Assembly (NCBI RefSeq): GCF_001905125.1
Contig: NZ_LWLE01000012.1
Span: forward strand, 190,759 to 254,758
DNA from: Streptomyces sp. TSRI0281
GTDB lineage: Bacteria; Actinomycetota; Actinomycetes; Streptomycetales; Streptomycetaceae
DNA: 64,000 bases
Direction of reading: 5' to 3'
Position numbers and translations under genes: made by a program. Shown piece after piece: positions 17,862 to 26,248 of the stretch (position 1 is the first letter of the stretch; each line of letters begins with the position of its first letter). The notes below the pieces were generated by a model. That model worked only from the letters and a program-made list of their open reading frames with translations. It made no database searches and was not told where the DNA came from.

Positions 17862-19318
17862 CGCGCGGCAGCCTCCGACCGGCCCTGTACGACGGACTCC
17901 GCGATCCGGCGCAGTGTGCCGACGGTCAGCAGGGAGGAGTTCGCCCGCAGACCGGGCAGGTCGAACCGGTCGGACACCCGCCCGAGCAGGGCGACTTGTT
18001 TGAGCGACTCCACACCCAGCTCGGACTCCAGGCCGTCGTCCTCACCGAGCAGGTCCGGCGGGTAGCCCAGGAAATCGCCGTAGAGCGTCTGCAACTCGGC
18101 CAGCACCGTCTCGTAGTCCAACCCGGCAGACGTCGGTGTGCCGCCCGGGGCGATCGGGGCCGGGGCCGCCGGGGCAGCGGGGGCCGGAAGGGGGACGGTG
18201 GCCACGTAGGACATGGCGGGCGCGGGTGCGGGCACGTCGGCCCGGGGCGATGGGACGGTGGCGGGGGGTGCCGAAACCGGGTCGGCCGACGTAGCCGTAC
18301 TCATCCGCACGGCGGGACCGTGTCCGTTGCTCGACGGCAGCGGCAGGCGCGGGCGGAACGGACCACTGTGGGTGGACTCGGCGACCAGTGCCCGGACGGT
18401 TTCGACCGGGTCGCTCTCGCTCAGCGGGACGACACACCGCACGCCCGGGACCGACGCCTCGACGAACTTGGTGACGACGGGCCACTCGCCGCACTCCACG
18501 AAGACATCGGCGCCCGCCGCGTGCAGGTCACGGATCGTGTGCAGCATGCGGACCCGGGCGGTGAGTGCGTCGGCGACCAGGTCGACCGGGTCGTCGTCGC
18601 CGACGTCCCGCCCCAGCCAGGGGGAGCACACCCGCCAGCGCCCGGCACCGTAGGGAACCCGTGGCGCGGCCGCCCGCAGGTCCCGTGCGGCCTGCGCCAT
18701 CGCGGGGGTATGGGTCGGATGCGGGACGTCCAGGCGGAAACTCGGCCAGCCGAGCGCGTCGGCCACCCGCTCCACCTGCTCGATCAATGGTTCGGGGCCA
18801 CTGATGACGCTCTGCCGGGGAGTGTTCTCGCAGGCCAGTACCAGGTCGGGATGGCCGATCAGCCCGGCGAGCGCCTCCGCCCGGCAGCCGTCCACACCGA
18901 CCGCGAGCATCTTTCCGCCCCAGCCCTGACGGGTCAGTGCCTGCGACCGGGCCACGGCCAGGCGCGCGGCGTCCTCCACGGCCAGGCGTCCCGCGGCGGC
19001 CAGGGCCCACAGTTCCCCGATGCTCTGCCCGACGATCGCGACCGGCTGGGCCCCCTCGGCGATCAGCACACGGTGCGTCGCGATGGCGACCGCGAAGATC
19101 TCCAGATACTGCACCTCGGGGCCGCGCCGGTCGCTCGTCCCGTTGTGCTCGATCAGCCGGTCGCTGATGTCGGGCAGTCCCATTTCCCGGGCTGCCTTGT
19201 CGATGAGGGAAAGCGATTCACGTACGGTCTCGTACCGGTTGTGGAAGTCGCGTAGGATCCCCCCGCGCGGGGGAGCCACCGTACCGGGCATGACAAAGAC
19301 AGAACCCACCATGTGCAT
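17858..19318 (-). CDS. Acyltransferase-ACP didomain protein
   Basis: A 486-aa protein. The AT domain (about 1-320) carries the nucleophile in GQSIGE (S99), with Gln instead of the usual His before Ser, and an active-site His in PTHTPAM (H203). An Ala/Pro linker (about 340-395) leads to an ACP (about 400-480) with the phosphopantetheine Ser438 in LGVESLKQ. It supplies the AT and carrier functions missing from the 2067-aa synthase, with which it overlaps in ATGA. I place the start at 19318 (MHMVGSVFVM), with GGAG 9 nt upstream; the frame continues 30 codons upstream without a ribosome-binding site. First gene of the leftward PKS operon. Confidence 0.86.
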   Translation of the reverse strand: MHMVGSVFVMPGTVAPPRGGILRDFHNRYETVRESLSLIDKAAREMGLPDISDRLIEHNGTSDRRGPEVQYLEIFAVAIATHRVLIAEGAQPVAIVGQSIGELWALAAAGRLAVEDAARLAVARSQALTRQGWGGKMLAVGVDGCRAEALAGLIGHPDLVLACENTPRQSVISGPEPLIEQVERVADALGWPSFRLDVPHPTHTPAMAQAARDLRAAAPRVPYGAGRWRVCSPWLGRDVGDDDPVDLVADALTARVRMLHTIRDLHAAGADVFVECGEWPVVTKFVEASVPGVRCVVPLSESDPVETVRALVAESTHSGPFRPRLPLPSSNGHGPAVRMSTATSADPVSAPPATVPSPRADVPAPAPAMSYVATVPLPAPAAPAAPAPIAPGGTPTSAGLDYETVLAELQTLYGDFLGYPPDLLGEDDGLESELGVESLKQVALLGRVSDRFDLPGLRANSSLLTVGTLRRIAESVVQGRSEAAAR

Positions 19319-19926
19319 CACCCTTTTCTCCGTCCCGACTTCTGGCGATGTCGCATCTGTCGGCCGGGGATCTGGAACGCCATGACGGCGTTTCGAAAAC
19401 CACGACATGCGTTCACTTTGTTTTGCTGTACCCGTTCGGTGAGTCCAGCGAAATGCGCCCCCGGCCCACCGTCATGCATTGCTCATCAGGTAAAGGCGGG
19501 TGGTCTTGCTCTTGTTGCCGGGTAAAGTCGTGGGTATGTCGCGAAGGCATATGCCTGTGGCGCCGGCCTTCGTGAACTACCGTGCTGGCGGCGGGGATAA
19601 GAGGCGAACCGGTATTCTGTGACGGAGATTCACTCCCTGTGATGTCGAGTTGAAATTCGATGGAGCTGATGTGTCGCTCTGAATCCTCGGCTGTCGGAGT
19701 CCATTCCCCTTTCCGGTGGCATGTACGCCATTCAGACCGTGAGGTTTCGTGAATCAAGGGGTGGTGTGGTTCGAAACCGTGCATGCCGGATGTGCGTGCG
19801 AATGCCAGTGGGATTGTTCATATTTTCGCCGTCTTTCGACTGCGGTGGTGACTTATTTAGGATGCAACGAAAAGTCGCCCCCGGTAAATGCTTGTCAGTC
19901 CGGATAAGTTGCGCGAGAGTCCTTTC
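19319..19926. promoter_or_regulatory. 608-bp divergent promoter region, AT-rich for this genome
   Basis: No convincing gene fits between the AT-ACP start (-) and the AraC-type regulator start (+). The stretch is visibly richer in A/T than its surroundings. GGTTTCG (19743-19749) and CGAAACC (19772-19778) form a spaced inverted repeat that could be a regulator site. This is where promoters for both the PKS operon and the regulator should lie; I cannot place -35/-10 boxes with confidence. Confidence 0.5.
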
Positions 19927-20946
19927 ATGGGTGCACCGCCGTATCTGGGTTCGACCGTTCCTGATCCGCTGACCCACACCCTCGGCGTGACCGGTGCACG
20001 CTGTGTGCTCGTCCGGGGTCTCACCGCCGGGGGAGGCTGGGCCCTGCGGTTTCCGGCCCCCGGCAGACTCAAGGTCCACGCCGTGCTGCGCGGCGTCAGC
20101 TGGCTGATGGTCGACGGCGACGAGCACCCCGTGCTTCTGGAGCAGGGGGATGCGGTGGCCTTCGGCGGAGGTCTCTCCTATGTTCTGGCCTCCGACCCGT
20201 CCGTGCCCCCGCAGGACGCACTGGCCTTGCTCGGGACCTCGCCGCAGCTCTTCGCCCATGCCGGGGACGAGGACATCGCCGAGGTGGTGTCGGTCGGTGC
20301 GCATTTCGAACTGAACACCGCGGGAGAGGACTTGTTGCTCCAGGCGTTGCCCCCGGTGATTCATCTGTCCCGCGCGGGCGAGGAGGCGCCCGCGCTGTGC
20401 TGGCTCCTCGACCAGATGCTGCGGGAGATGAGTTCCGAGCGTCCTGGTGCGGACAGCGTGGCCGAATACCTCTCCCAACTGGTCTTCGCCCACGTGCTCC
20501 GCGCCTGTCTCGACGGGAGCGAGTCCTACCCCGCCGGCTGGCTCCGGGCTCTCGCCGATGAACGCATCGCCCCGGCCCTGAGGCTGATGCATGCCGATCC
20601 CGCCCGGCCCTGGCACGTGACCGAACTCGCCCAGGCGGCGGCCATGTCCCGCAGCGTCTTCGCCGGAGTCTTCACTTCGGTGGCAGGCGTGCCACCACTC
20701 ACCTATCTCCACCAATGGCGTATGCGGCTCGCCGAACAGACCCTGCTCCACAAGGACACACCGGTGTCGGAGCTGGCGCTCTCCCTCGGCTATGCCTCCG
20801 AGAGCGCGTTCAGTCACGCCTTCAAACGGGCGACCGGAGTCGCACCCAAACGGTTCCGGGACGCCGCTCGTGTGTCACGGGACCGCGGCGAAGCCGAACG
20901 AGCGGTGGCCGCCGCGTTCAGAGGGGATGCTCGGCCCGGTGGGTGA
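19927..20946 (+). CDS. AraC-family regulator with cupin sensor domain
   Basis: A 339-aa regulator. The N-terminal half (about 1-170) is a cupin-type sensor (SWLMVDGDEHPVLLEQGDAV, as in cupin_6). The C-terminal 100 residues carry two AraC helix-turn-helix units (VTELAQAAAMSRSVFAGVF; SELALSLGYASESAFSHAF followed by FKRATGVAPKRFR). I choose ATG 19927 (MGAPPYLGS) because GAGAG lies about 8 nt before it; an in-frame ATG at 19888 has no ribosome-binding site. It is divergent from the PKS operon and is the only regulator inside the cluster, so it is the best candidate for its pathway-specific control. Confidence 0.85.
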   Translation: MGAPPYLGSTVPDPLTHTLGVTGARCVLVRGLTAGGGWALRFPAPGRLKVHAVLRGVSWLMVDGDEHPVLLEQGDAVAFGGGLSYVLASDPSVPPQDALALLGTSPQLFAHAGDEDIAEVVSVGAHFELNTAGEDLLLQALPPVIHLSRAGEEAPALCWLLDQMLREMSSERPGADSVAEYLSQLVFAHVLRACLDGSESYPAGWLRALADERIAPALRLMHADPARPWHVTELAQAAAMSRSVFAGVFTSVAGVPPLTYLHQWRMRLAEQTLLHKDTPVSELALSLGYASESAFSHAFKRATGVAPKRFRDAARVSRDRGEAERAVAAAFRGDARPGG

Positions 20947-20949
20947 CGA

Positions 20950-21340
20950 ACCTCCCCTCGGTGAACGACCGCCTCCCTCGGCCGGACCGTACGAAGCGAC
21001 AGGGGCGATCCCGTCCCGGCGCGGCAAGCTCCGCAGCAGGGCCGGGTGATCGCGCTGGATGTCGGCTGGTCGACCGCGAGGAGCATCCCGAGGAAGCCGA
21101 AGCCCTCGGCCGGTGCCACGGCCGTCGGCAGACTCAGGTGGCGGCCGATCACCGCGGCGATGTCGCGGGTCGCCACGCCCTCGTCGGCGACCGCGTGCAG
21201 CACCGATCCCGCCGGGGCCTCTTCCAGCGCCAGACGGAACAACGTTGCGGCGTCACGTACGTGCACCGCGGGCCAGCGGCTGGAGCCGTCGCCGGTCGCC
21301 GCGGCGGGCCGGTCTCGCACTCGGCCGGACCCCCGACCGC
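20950..21340 (-). pseudogene. Remnant of an NAD-dependent epimerase/reductase
   Basis: A minus-strand frame (about 21312 to 21045) reads like the C-terminal third of an extended SDR/epimerase: RWPAVHVRDAATLFRLALEE, then HAVADEGVATRDIAAVIGRH and AVDQPTSSAITR. No Rossmann N-terminus exists, because the VOC gene begins directly upstream, and after about 21045 the phase breaks into Arg/Pro-rich junk. It is best read as a truncated, frameshifted relic. Confidence 0.6.
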
Positions 21341-21733
21341 CTACCGCGGCTGCGTCGCGATCTGGATCAGGTTGCCGCAGGTGTCGTCGAGGACGGCGGT
21401 GATGACGGGGCCCATCTCCAGGGGCTCCTGGGTGAAACGGACGCCGAGGCCGCGCAGGCGCTCGTACTCCGCCTTCACATCGTCGACGGCGAACTGGGCG
21501 AGCGGGATGCCGTCCGCGACGAGCGCGTCGCGGTAGGGCTTGACGGCCGGGTGGCCGGCGGGCTCCAGGAGGAGTTCGGTGCCGCCGGGCTCGTCGGACG
21601 AGACGACGGTCAGCCACCGGTCCTTCTCGCCCAGCGGGACGTCGTGCTTCTTCACGAAGCCGAGGATCTCGGTGTAGAAGTGCAGCGCCTTGGCCTGGTC
21701 GTCGACGAAGACGCTGGTCAGATGGATCTTCAT
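21341..21733 (-). CDS. VOC/glyoxalase-fold protein
   Basis: A 130-aa protein of the vicinal-oxygen-chelate fold, starting KIHLTSVFVDDQAKALHFYTE and containing PGGTELLLEP and DDTCGNLIQIA. Proteins of this size act as small dioxygenases, glyoxalase-like enzymes or antibiotic-binding resistance proteins; the sequence does not decide. GGAGGAG lies about 8 nt before the ATG. The ATG overlaps the ArsR stop (ATGA), so it is the second gene of a regulator-led operon, a common layout for ArsR/VOC pairs. Confidence 0.82.
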   Translation of the reverse strand: MKIHLTSVFVDDQAKALHFYTEILGFVKKHDVPLGEKDRWLTVVSSDEPGGTELLLEPAGHPAVKPYRDALVADGIPLAQFAVDDVKAEYERLRGLGVRFTQEPLEMGPVITAVLDDTCGNLIQIATQPR

Positions 21734-22032
21734 GGGGTGCTCTCCTCCGGTCCGGATGTGTCGGGCACGGGCCATCGCTCGGCGATCTGCCGCAGCGGGG
21801 CCGTGTTCAGGTCATGGAATTTGTAGCGGCCCTCCCGCCGGGTCCCGACGAGCCCGGCGGCCTCCAGTACGGCGAGATGCTGGGAGATCGCCTGGCGCGA
21901 GAGGCCGAGCTGATGCTTCATGCTCAGTCGCGAGCAGATCTCGAACAGTGTCTGCCCGGATTTCTCCGTGAGCTCGTCGAGGATGGTGCGGCGGGTGGAG
22001 TCGGCCAAGGCTTTGAAAAGGTCGTCGGCCAT
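21730..22032 (-). CDS. ArsR-family (SdpR-like) repressor
   Basis: A 100-aa winged-helix protein: LFKALADSTRRTILDELTEK, recognition helix LSRQAISQHLAVLEAAGLV, wing RREGRYKFHDLN. It has no obvious metal-binding ELCVCDL motif, so it is of the SdpR-like kind rather than a metal sensor. It is cotranscribed with the VOC gene. Eight nt upstream of the ATG lies a perfect inverted repeat that is probably its own operator. No clear ribosome-binding site is visible, so the mRNA leader may be very short. Confidence 0.88.
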   Translation of the reverse strand: MADDLFKALADSTRRTILDELTEKSGQTLFEICSRLSMKHQLGLSRQAISQHLAVLEAAGLVGTRREGRYKFHDLNTAPLRQIAERWPVPDTSGPEESTP

Positions 22033-22040
22033 GCCCCCAT

Positions 22041-22067
22041 GATAGGCAAACGTTCACTTGCCTATCA
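22041..22067 (-). promoter_or_regulatory. Inverted repeat, probable ArsR operator
   Basis: GATAGGCAA (22041-22049) and TTGCCTATC (22059-22067) are perfect inverted arms around a 9-nt centre, immediately upstream of the ArsR gene. Position and symmetry fit autoregulation of the ArsR/VOC operon. Confidence 0.7.
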
Positions 22068-22329
22068 ACTCGGGGTGCGCCGCCTCCCGAGTCGGCCCGC
22101 CGCTCGGTACGCGCCGGGGAACGCGACGGCGGAGGTCGCGACGGAAAGCGGAACGGAGACAGATGGATGGATCCTTGGTCTACACCAACCACCCCTGTCC
22201 CCGTATCCTCATCCGGAGCCAGTAGCACACCATCCCCCCACCCAGGTTGCGTGCTGGCGCGGGCAACACCCGCTCGACTCTGCCCAAGCAGCCGGGTGAC
22301 CTCCCCTCGCCACTTCCAGGAGGATCACG

Positions 22330-23466
22330 GTGAACGTTCGCACCAGAAGCTCGGCGATCATCGGCGCCGTCTGCCTCGTCGCTTCCCTCGCCTTCACCAC
22401 GGCGTCCGCCGACGAGCCCGCCGCCCCACGTCAGGCACCGAAGGTCGCGCTCAAGGAAGTGACCACGGCCAAGAATCCATCCGCAGGCGCCGCCGGCCCC
22501 GATGGCACGGTCTGGATCGCCGAACGCGCCGGCACCGTAAGGGTCTTAGGTGATCAAGGGCTCGGCGATCCCGTCCTCGATATCTCGGCCGAGACCACCA
22601 CCGACGGCGAACGCGGCCTGCTGGGCATCACGTTCGACAAGGAGTTCGCGCACTTCTACATCTCGTTCACGAACCTCGAAGGCACCAGCACCGTGGACGA
22701 GTTCGCCGTGCGGGACGGCAAGATCCAGCCGGACACCCGACGCACCGTCCTCACCCAGACGCAGCCCTACTCGAACCACAACGGCGGCGACATCAAGTTC
22801 GGCCCCGACGGGTACCTCTACATCGCGTTCGGCGACGGTGGCTCGGGCGGAGACCCGCACGGCAACGGGCAGAACCTGGACACGCTGCTCGGCAAGATGG
22901 TGCGGATCGACCCGAGCGGCGGCGAGCCGTACGCGATCCCGTCGGACAACCCGTTCGTGGACGACCCGAACGCCAAGGGTGAGATCTGGGCGTACGGGCT
23001 GCGCAACCCGTGGCGTTTCTCCTTCGACGCGGGCACGGGCGACCTGCTGATCGGTGACGTCGGCCAGAGCGCCTGGGAGGAGATCGACTGGGCCCCGGCG
23101 AACAGCGAGGGCGGCGAGAACTACGGCTGGTCCCAGATGGAGGGCAGTCATCCCTTCCGCGGCGGCACGGAGCCCGCGAACCACGTGCCGCCGGTCCACG
23201 AGTACGACCGCAATGGACTGGGCTGCTCGGTGACCGGTGGATACGTCTATCGGGGCGAGGCGATCCCGGACCTCAAGGGTCAGTACGTGTTCAGCGACTA
23301 CTGCGACGGCACCGTCCGCGCTCTGCGGATGGAGAACGGCGAGGTGACCGGTGTGAGCGACCTCGGGGTCAACGGCGGCGAGGTCGTGTCGTTCGTGCAG
23401 GGCGGCAACGGCGAGCTGTACGTGCTCGACATCGGCGGCACCGTCTCGCGCATCGACCCGGCGTAG
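22330..23466 (+). CDS. Secreted PQQ-type glucose/sorbosone dehydrogenase
   Basis: A 378-aa secreted protein. The N-terminal 28 residues form a Sec signal peptide (RTRSSAIIGAVCLVASLAF..ASA). The rest is the beta-propeller of the soluble aldose sugar dehydrogenase family (GLLGITFDKEF; YSNHNGGDIKFGPDGYLYI; GDGGSGGDPHGNGQN; GLRNPWRFSFD; GDVGQSAWEEID). Such enzymes oxidise sugars with PQQ outside the membrane. The GTG start has AGGAGG 7 nt upstream. Codon 73 (22546-22548) is TTA, the rare Leu codon read by the bldA tRNA in Streptomyces, which suggests developmental control. A strong hairpin follows the gene. Confidence 0.88.
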   Translation: MNVRTRSSAIIGAVCLVASLAFTTASADEPAAPRQAPKVALKEVTTAKNPSAGAAGPDGTVWIAERAGTVRVLGDQGLGDPVLDISAETTTDGERGLLGITFDKEFAHFYISFTNLEGTSTVDEFAVRDGKIQPDTRRTVLTQTQPYSNHNGGDIKFGPDGYLYIAFGDGGSGGDPHGNGQNLDTLLGKMVRIDPSGGEPYAIPSDNPFVDDPNAKGEIWAYGLRNPWRFSFDAGTGDLLIGDVGQSAWEEIDWAPANSEGGENYGWSQMEGSHPFRGGTEPANHVPPVHEYDRNGLGCSVTGGYVYRGEAIPDLKGQYVFSDYCDGTVRALRMENGEVTGVSDLGVNGGEVVSFVQGGNGELYVLDIGGTVSRIDPA

Positions 23467-23525
23467 CCCCTGCTGGGTGATCCATCCGTCCCGGCGTACG
23501 GAGACCGATCCGCCCCTTCGCGGAA

Positions 23526-23559
23526 GCGCGGCCACCACCCCGAACGGTGGTGGCCGCGC
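23526..23559 (+). terminator. 14-bp GC hairpin terminator
   Basis: GCGCGGCCACCACC (23526-23539) pairs perfectly with 23546-23559 around a 6-nt loop, 60 nt after the sugar dehydrogenase stop. No T-run, as is usual in Streptomyces. Confidence 0.75.
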
Positions 23560-23745
23560 TGCCGGGTGAGGAGCACGGCCCCGCCCCGAAGCCATGGGCC
23601 GCGGCCTTCTCGTCGCCTCCGTGCGAGCCGCACTCCGGGGCGGATGCGAGTTGGCCGAACAGTGCATAGACCAAATAGGTGACTCAGGCATCTAGTAGGG
23701 AGAGATCGGTAGGACTCCTTCCCTCCTGCTCTTGCGAGGCTCGTC

Positions 23746-24963
23746 ATGGCAGACACCGACACCGGCCCTCAGACCGACACCATCACCTTCCCGCAGGACC
23801 GCACCTGTCCCTATCACCCGCCGACGGGGTATCGACCGTCCCCCGGTGCGGCGCAGCGGCCGCTGTCGCCCGCGACGCTCTACGACGGCCGGATCGTCTG
23901 GCTGGTCACCGGGCACGCCGAGGCCCGCGCGCTCCTGTCCGACCGGCGGCTGTCCGCCGACCGGCAGAACCCCGCGTTTCCCATGGCCACCGAGCGAGTG
24001 GCGAAGTTGGCCACGCGCCGCATCGAACTGCTCGGTGTGGACGACCCGGAGCATCACGCACAACGCCGGATGCTGGTACCGAGCTTCACCCTCAAGCGGA
24101 CCGAGACCCTTCGTCCGCAGATCCAGGAGACCGTGGACCGGCTGCTGGACAGGATGATCGAACAGGGGCCACCCGTCGATCTGGTGAACGCGTTCGCACT
24201 TCCGGTTCCCTCGATGGTGATCTGTGCGCTGCTCGGTGTCCCGTACTCCGACCACGACTTCTTCGAGTCACGGACGCGGACGTTGCTGCGCGGGCCCGTG
24301 GTCACTGATGTCCAGGCCGCCCGTGACGAGCTCGACGAGTACTTCCGGACGCTGATCGACCACAAACGGTCCGTCAGGGGAGACGGACTTCTCGACGAGC
24401 TGATCGCCGAACGGCTCGACACCGGAGCGGTCAGCCGCGACGAACTGGTCCGCCTCGCGCAGATCCTCCTCGTCGCGGGCCATGAGACGACCGCGAACAT
24501 GATCTCGCTGGGCACCTTCACCCTGCTGCAACACCCCGACCAGCTCGCACGGTTGCGCAGCGAGAAGGAGCTGATGCCCTCGGCGGTGGAGGAACTGCTG
24601 CGCTTCCTGTCGATCGCGGACACGGTCTCACGGGTGGCCACCGAGGACATCGAGATAGGCGGGGTGACGATCCGGGCCGGCGAGGGGGTCGTCCTGTCCA
24701 CGTCGACGGTCAACCGCGACGCCGCCGCCTACCCCGCGCCGGACGAACTCGACCTCGGCCGCCGGTCGCGCCATCACGTCGCCTTCGGCTTCGGTATCCA
24801 CCAGTGTCTCGGCCAGAACCTCGCGCGGGCCGAGATCGAGATCGCCCTGCGCAGCCTCTTCGCACGGTTGCCGGGGCTGCGGCTCGCGGCGCCCGCCGAC
24901 GAGATCCCGTTCAAGCCGGGCGACACGATCCAGGGCATGCTCGAACTGCCCGTGGCCTGGTGA
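23746..24963 (+). CDS. Cytochrome P450, CYP105-like
   Basis: A 405-aa soluble P450. I-helix AGHETT, ExxR in EELLRFLS, heme loop FGFGIHQCLGQNLAR with the Cys ligand. LLRFLSIADTVSRVA and the heme loop strongly suggest the CYP105 family of Streptomyces, which hydroxylate varied natural products and xenobiotics. GAGG lies about 8 nt before the ATG. The 3Fe-4S ferredoxin gene begins 28 nt downstream and is the likely electron donor. The substrate is unknown and no biosynthetic partner is adjacent. Confidence 0.92.
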   Translation: MADTDTGPQTDTITFPQDRTCPYHPPTGYRPSPGAAQRPLSPATLYDGRIVWLVTGHAEARALLSDRRLSADRQNPAFPMATERVAKLATRRIELLGVDDPEHHAQRRMLVPSFTLKRTETLRPQIQETVDRLLDRMIEQGPPVDLVNAFALPVPSMVICALLGVPYSDHDFFESRTRTLLRGPVVTDVQAARDELDEYFRTLIDHKRSVRGDGLLDELIAERLDTGAVSRDELVRLAQILLVAGHETTANMISLGTFTLLQHPDQLARLRSEKELMPSAVEELLRFLSIADTVSRVATEDIEIGGVTIRAGEGVVLSTSTVNRDAAAYPAPDELDLGRRSRHHVAFGFGIHQCLGQNLARAEIEIALRSLFARLPGLRLAAPADEIPFKPGDTIQGMLELPVAW

Positions 24964-24991
24964 CCCGCACTCTTTCGGAAAGGAGCCGACC

Positions 24992-25183
24992 ATGACACGG
25001 ATCAGTATCGACACGGATGTGTGCATCGGCGCGGGACAGTGCGCGCTGACCGCCCCGGACCTGTTCACCCAGGACGACGACGGCTACGGCGAACTGCTGC
25101 CGGGTACGGAGGACGGCACCGTCGGCCCGCTGGCGGGCGAGGCCGCCCGGGTCTGCCCGGTGCAAGCGATCACCGTCACCTAG
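24992..25183 (+). CDS. 3Fe-4S ferredoxin for the adjacent P450
   Basis: A 63-aa ferredoxin. The cluster ligands are C11 and C17 (DVCIGAGQC) and a C-terminal Cys in ARVCPVQAI; the middle position of the classical CxxCxxC is Ala/Gly, so the cluster is [3Fe-4S]. These small ferredoxins pass electrons from a reductase to CYP105-type P450s. AAGGAG lies about 7 nt upstream of the ATG, 28 nt after the P450 stop. Confidence 0.93.
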   Translation: MTRISIDTDVCIGAGQCALTAPDLFTQDDDGYGELLPGTEDGTVGPLAGEAARVCPVQAITVT

Positions 25184-25267
25184 CACCGGGCCGGGTCACC
25201 GGGGTCCGGTCATCGAGGCCGGGTCCCCGGGGCTCCGGTCGCCAAGGCCCCGGACACGCTGTGCGAG

Positions 25268-25297
25268 GCCCGAGGAGCCAGGGTGCTCTCCTCGGGC
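25268..25297. terminator. Hairpin between ferredoxin and OMT relic
   Basis: GCCCGAGGAG (25268-25277) pairs perfectly with CTCCTCGGGC (25288-25297), loop 10 nt, about 85 nt after the ferredoxin stop and on the convergent side of the O-methyltransferase relic. Confidence 0.6.
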
Positions 25298-25365
25298 CGT
25301 CGGGTGCCCGGCGTCGTACGTCTCCGGCGAAGGCTCGGTCGGGCAGGCGGCCCGAGGGACACGGA

Positions 25366-26194
25366 TCAGGCGGGGACCGCCTCGATCACCGAGATCGCGG
25401 CCGGTGCCGGCAATCGAGTCACCCCGGCCAAGAAGAATCCGGCGCGTTCGCACAGCGAACGGAATTCCGCCTCGGTCCGCTCGCGTCCTCCCCCATTGAC
25501 CAGCATGTTGAAGTCGCTGACGTACATCATCGGCGGCAGCGACCCGTCGACGGTCTCCGGCAGCACCGGCTCGATGATCAACAGCCGGCCCTCGGGCGGG
25601 ATCACCGCCCGTATGTGCCCGAGGATCGTGACCACCCGATCGTCGTCCCAGTCGTGCACGATGCTCTTGAGCAGATAGACGTCCGTCCCGGCGGGCACCG
25701 CGGCGAAGAAGTCCCCGGTGGCGACCTCGCAGCGCCCGGTGACGCCGGCGGCGTCCAGCACCGGACCGGATTCGGCCGACCCCTGGGGACTGTCGAACAG
25801 CACGCCACGCAGATGCGGGTGCGCCGTCAGGATCGCCGCGGTCGCCCTGGTGCCCTGGCGCATCGAGGCGTTGAACGCCCTCGACAACTCCGGGTGCTTC
25901 GCGAGGAAGCCGAAGAAATCGCTGCCGAACAGGTCGTCGAACGTGACGCGTCCCGTGCGGACGCTGTCGTCGAGGTGGCCCCAGGCGCTCACCATCGTCG
26001 GGTCCAGGAACATGCCGACGAACTCGGCGACCGAGTCGGGGCGGTCGGTGCGCGGCAGTGCCACGGGGCGTCAGGGCGAACACGCCGGGCTTCGGTTCGG
26101 TGGCCAGGCCCGAAGCGGCCAGCGCCCGCAGCAGGCGGCGGGTGGCGCCGGGGTCGGTGCCCAAGTACGGCCGGGGTGTTCGGACATGCCCCAC
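25366..26194 (-). pseudogene. Decayed O-methyltransferase
   Basis: The frame 26064-25366 matches the C-terminal two-thirds of a plant-type bacterial O-methyltransferase (LRGVLFDSPQG, CEVATGDFFAAVPAGTDVYLLKSIVHDWDDD, GRLLIIEPV, FRSLCERAGF). The preceding winged-helix part (TRRLLRALAASGLATEPKPG) is present but in another frame, with the break near 26060. The normal N-terminal dimerisation helices are missing. Between RQGTRATAAI and LTAHPHLRG the expected stretch with SAM motif I (DVGGGxG) is absent, an apparent in-frame deletion of roughly 25 residues. All three lesions argue for loss of function. Confidence 0.78.
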
Positions 26195-26248
26195 CCTGGC
26201 GGGCGAGCATGTCCGGACGGGGTCGCGCCGGTACGGTCGGGCCGGCCC

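Noticed and set aside
20814..21617. A full-length 267-aa minus-strand gene
   Set aside because: Its first 100 and last 75 residues are Arg/Pro/Gly-rich and overlap the VOC and AraC genes; only the middle resembles an epimerase C-terminus.
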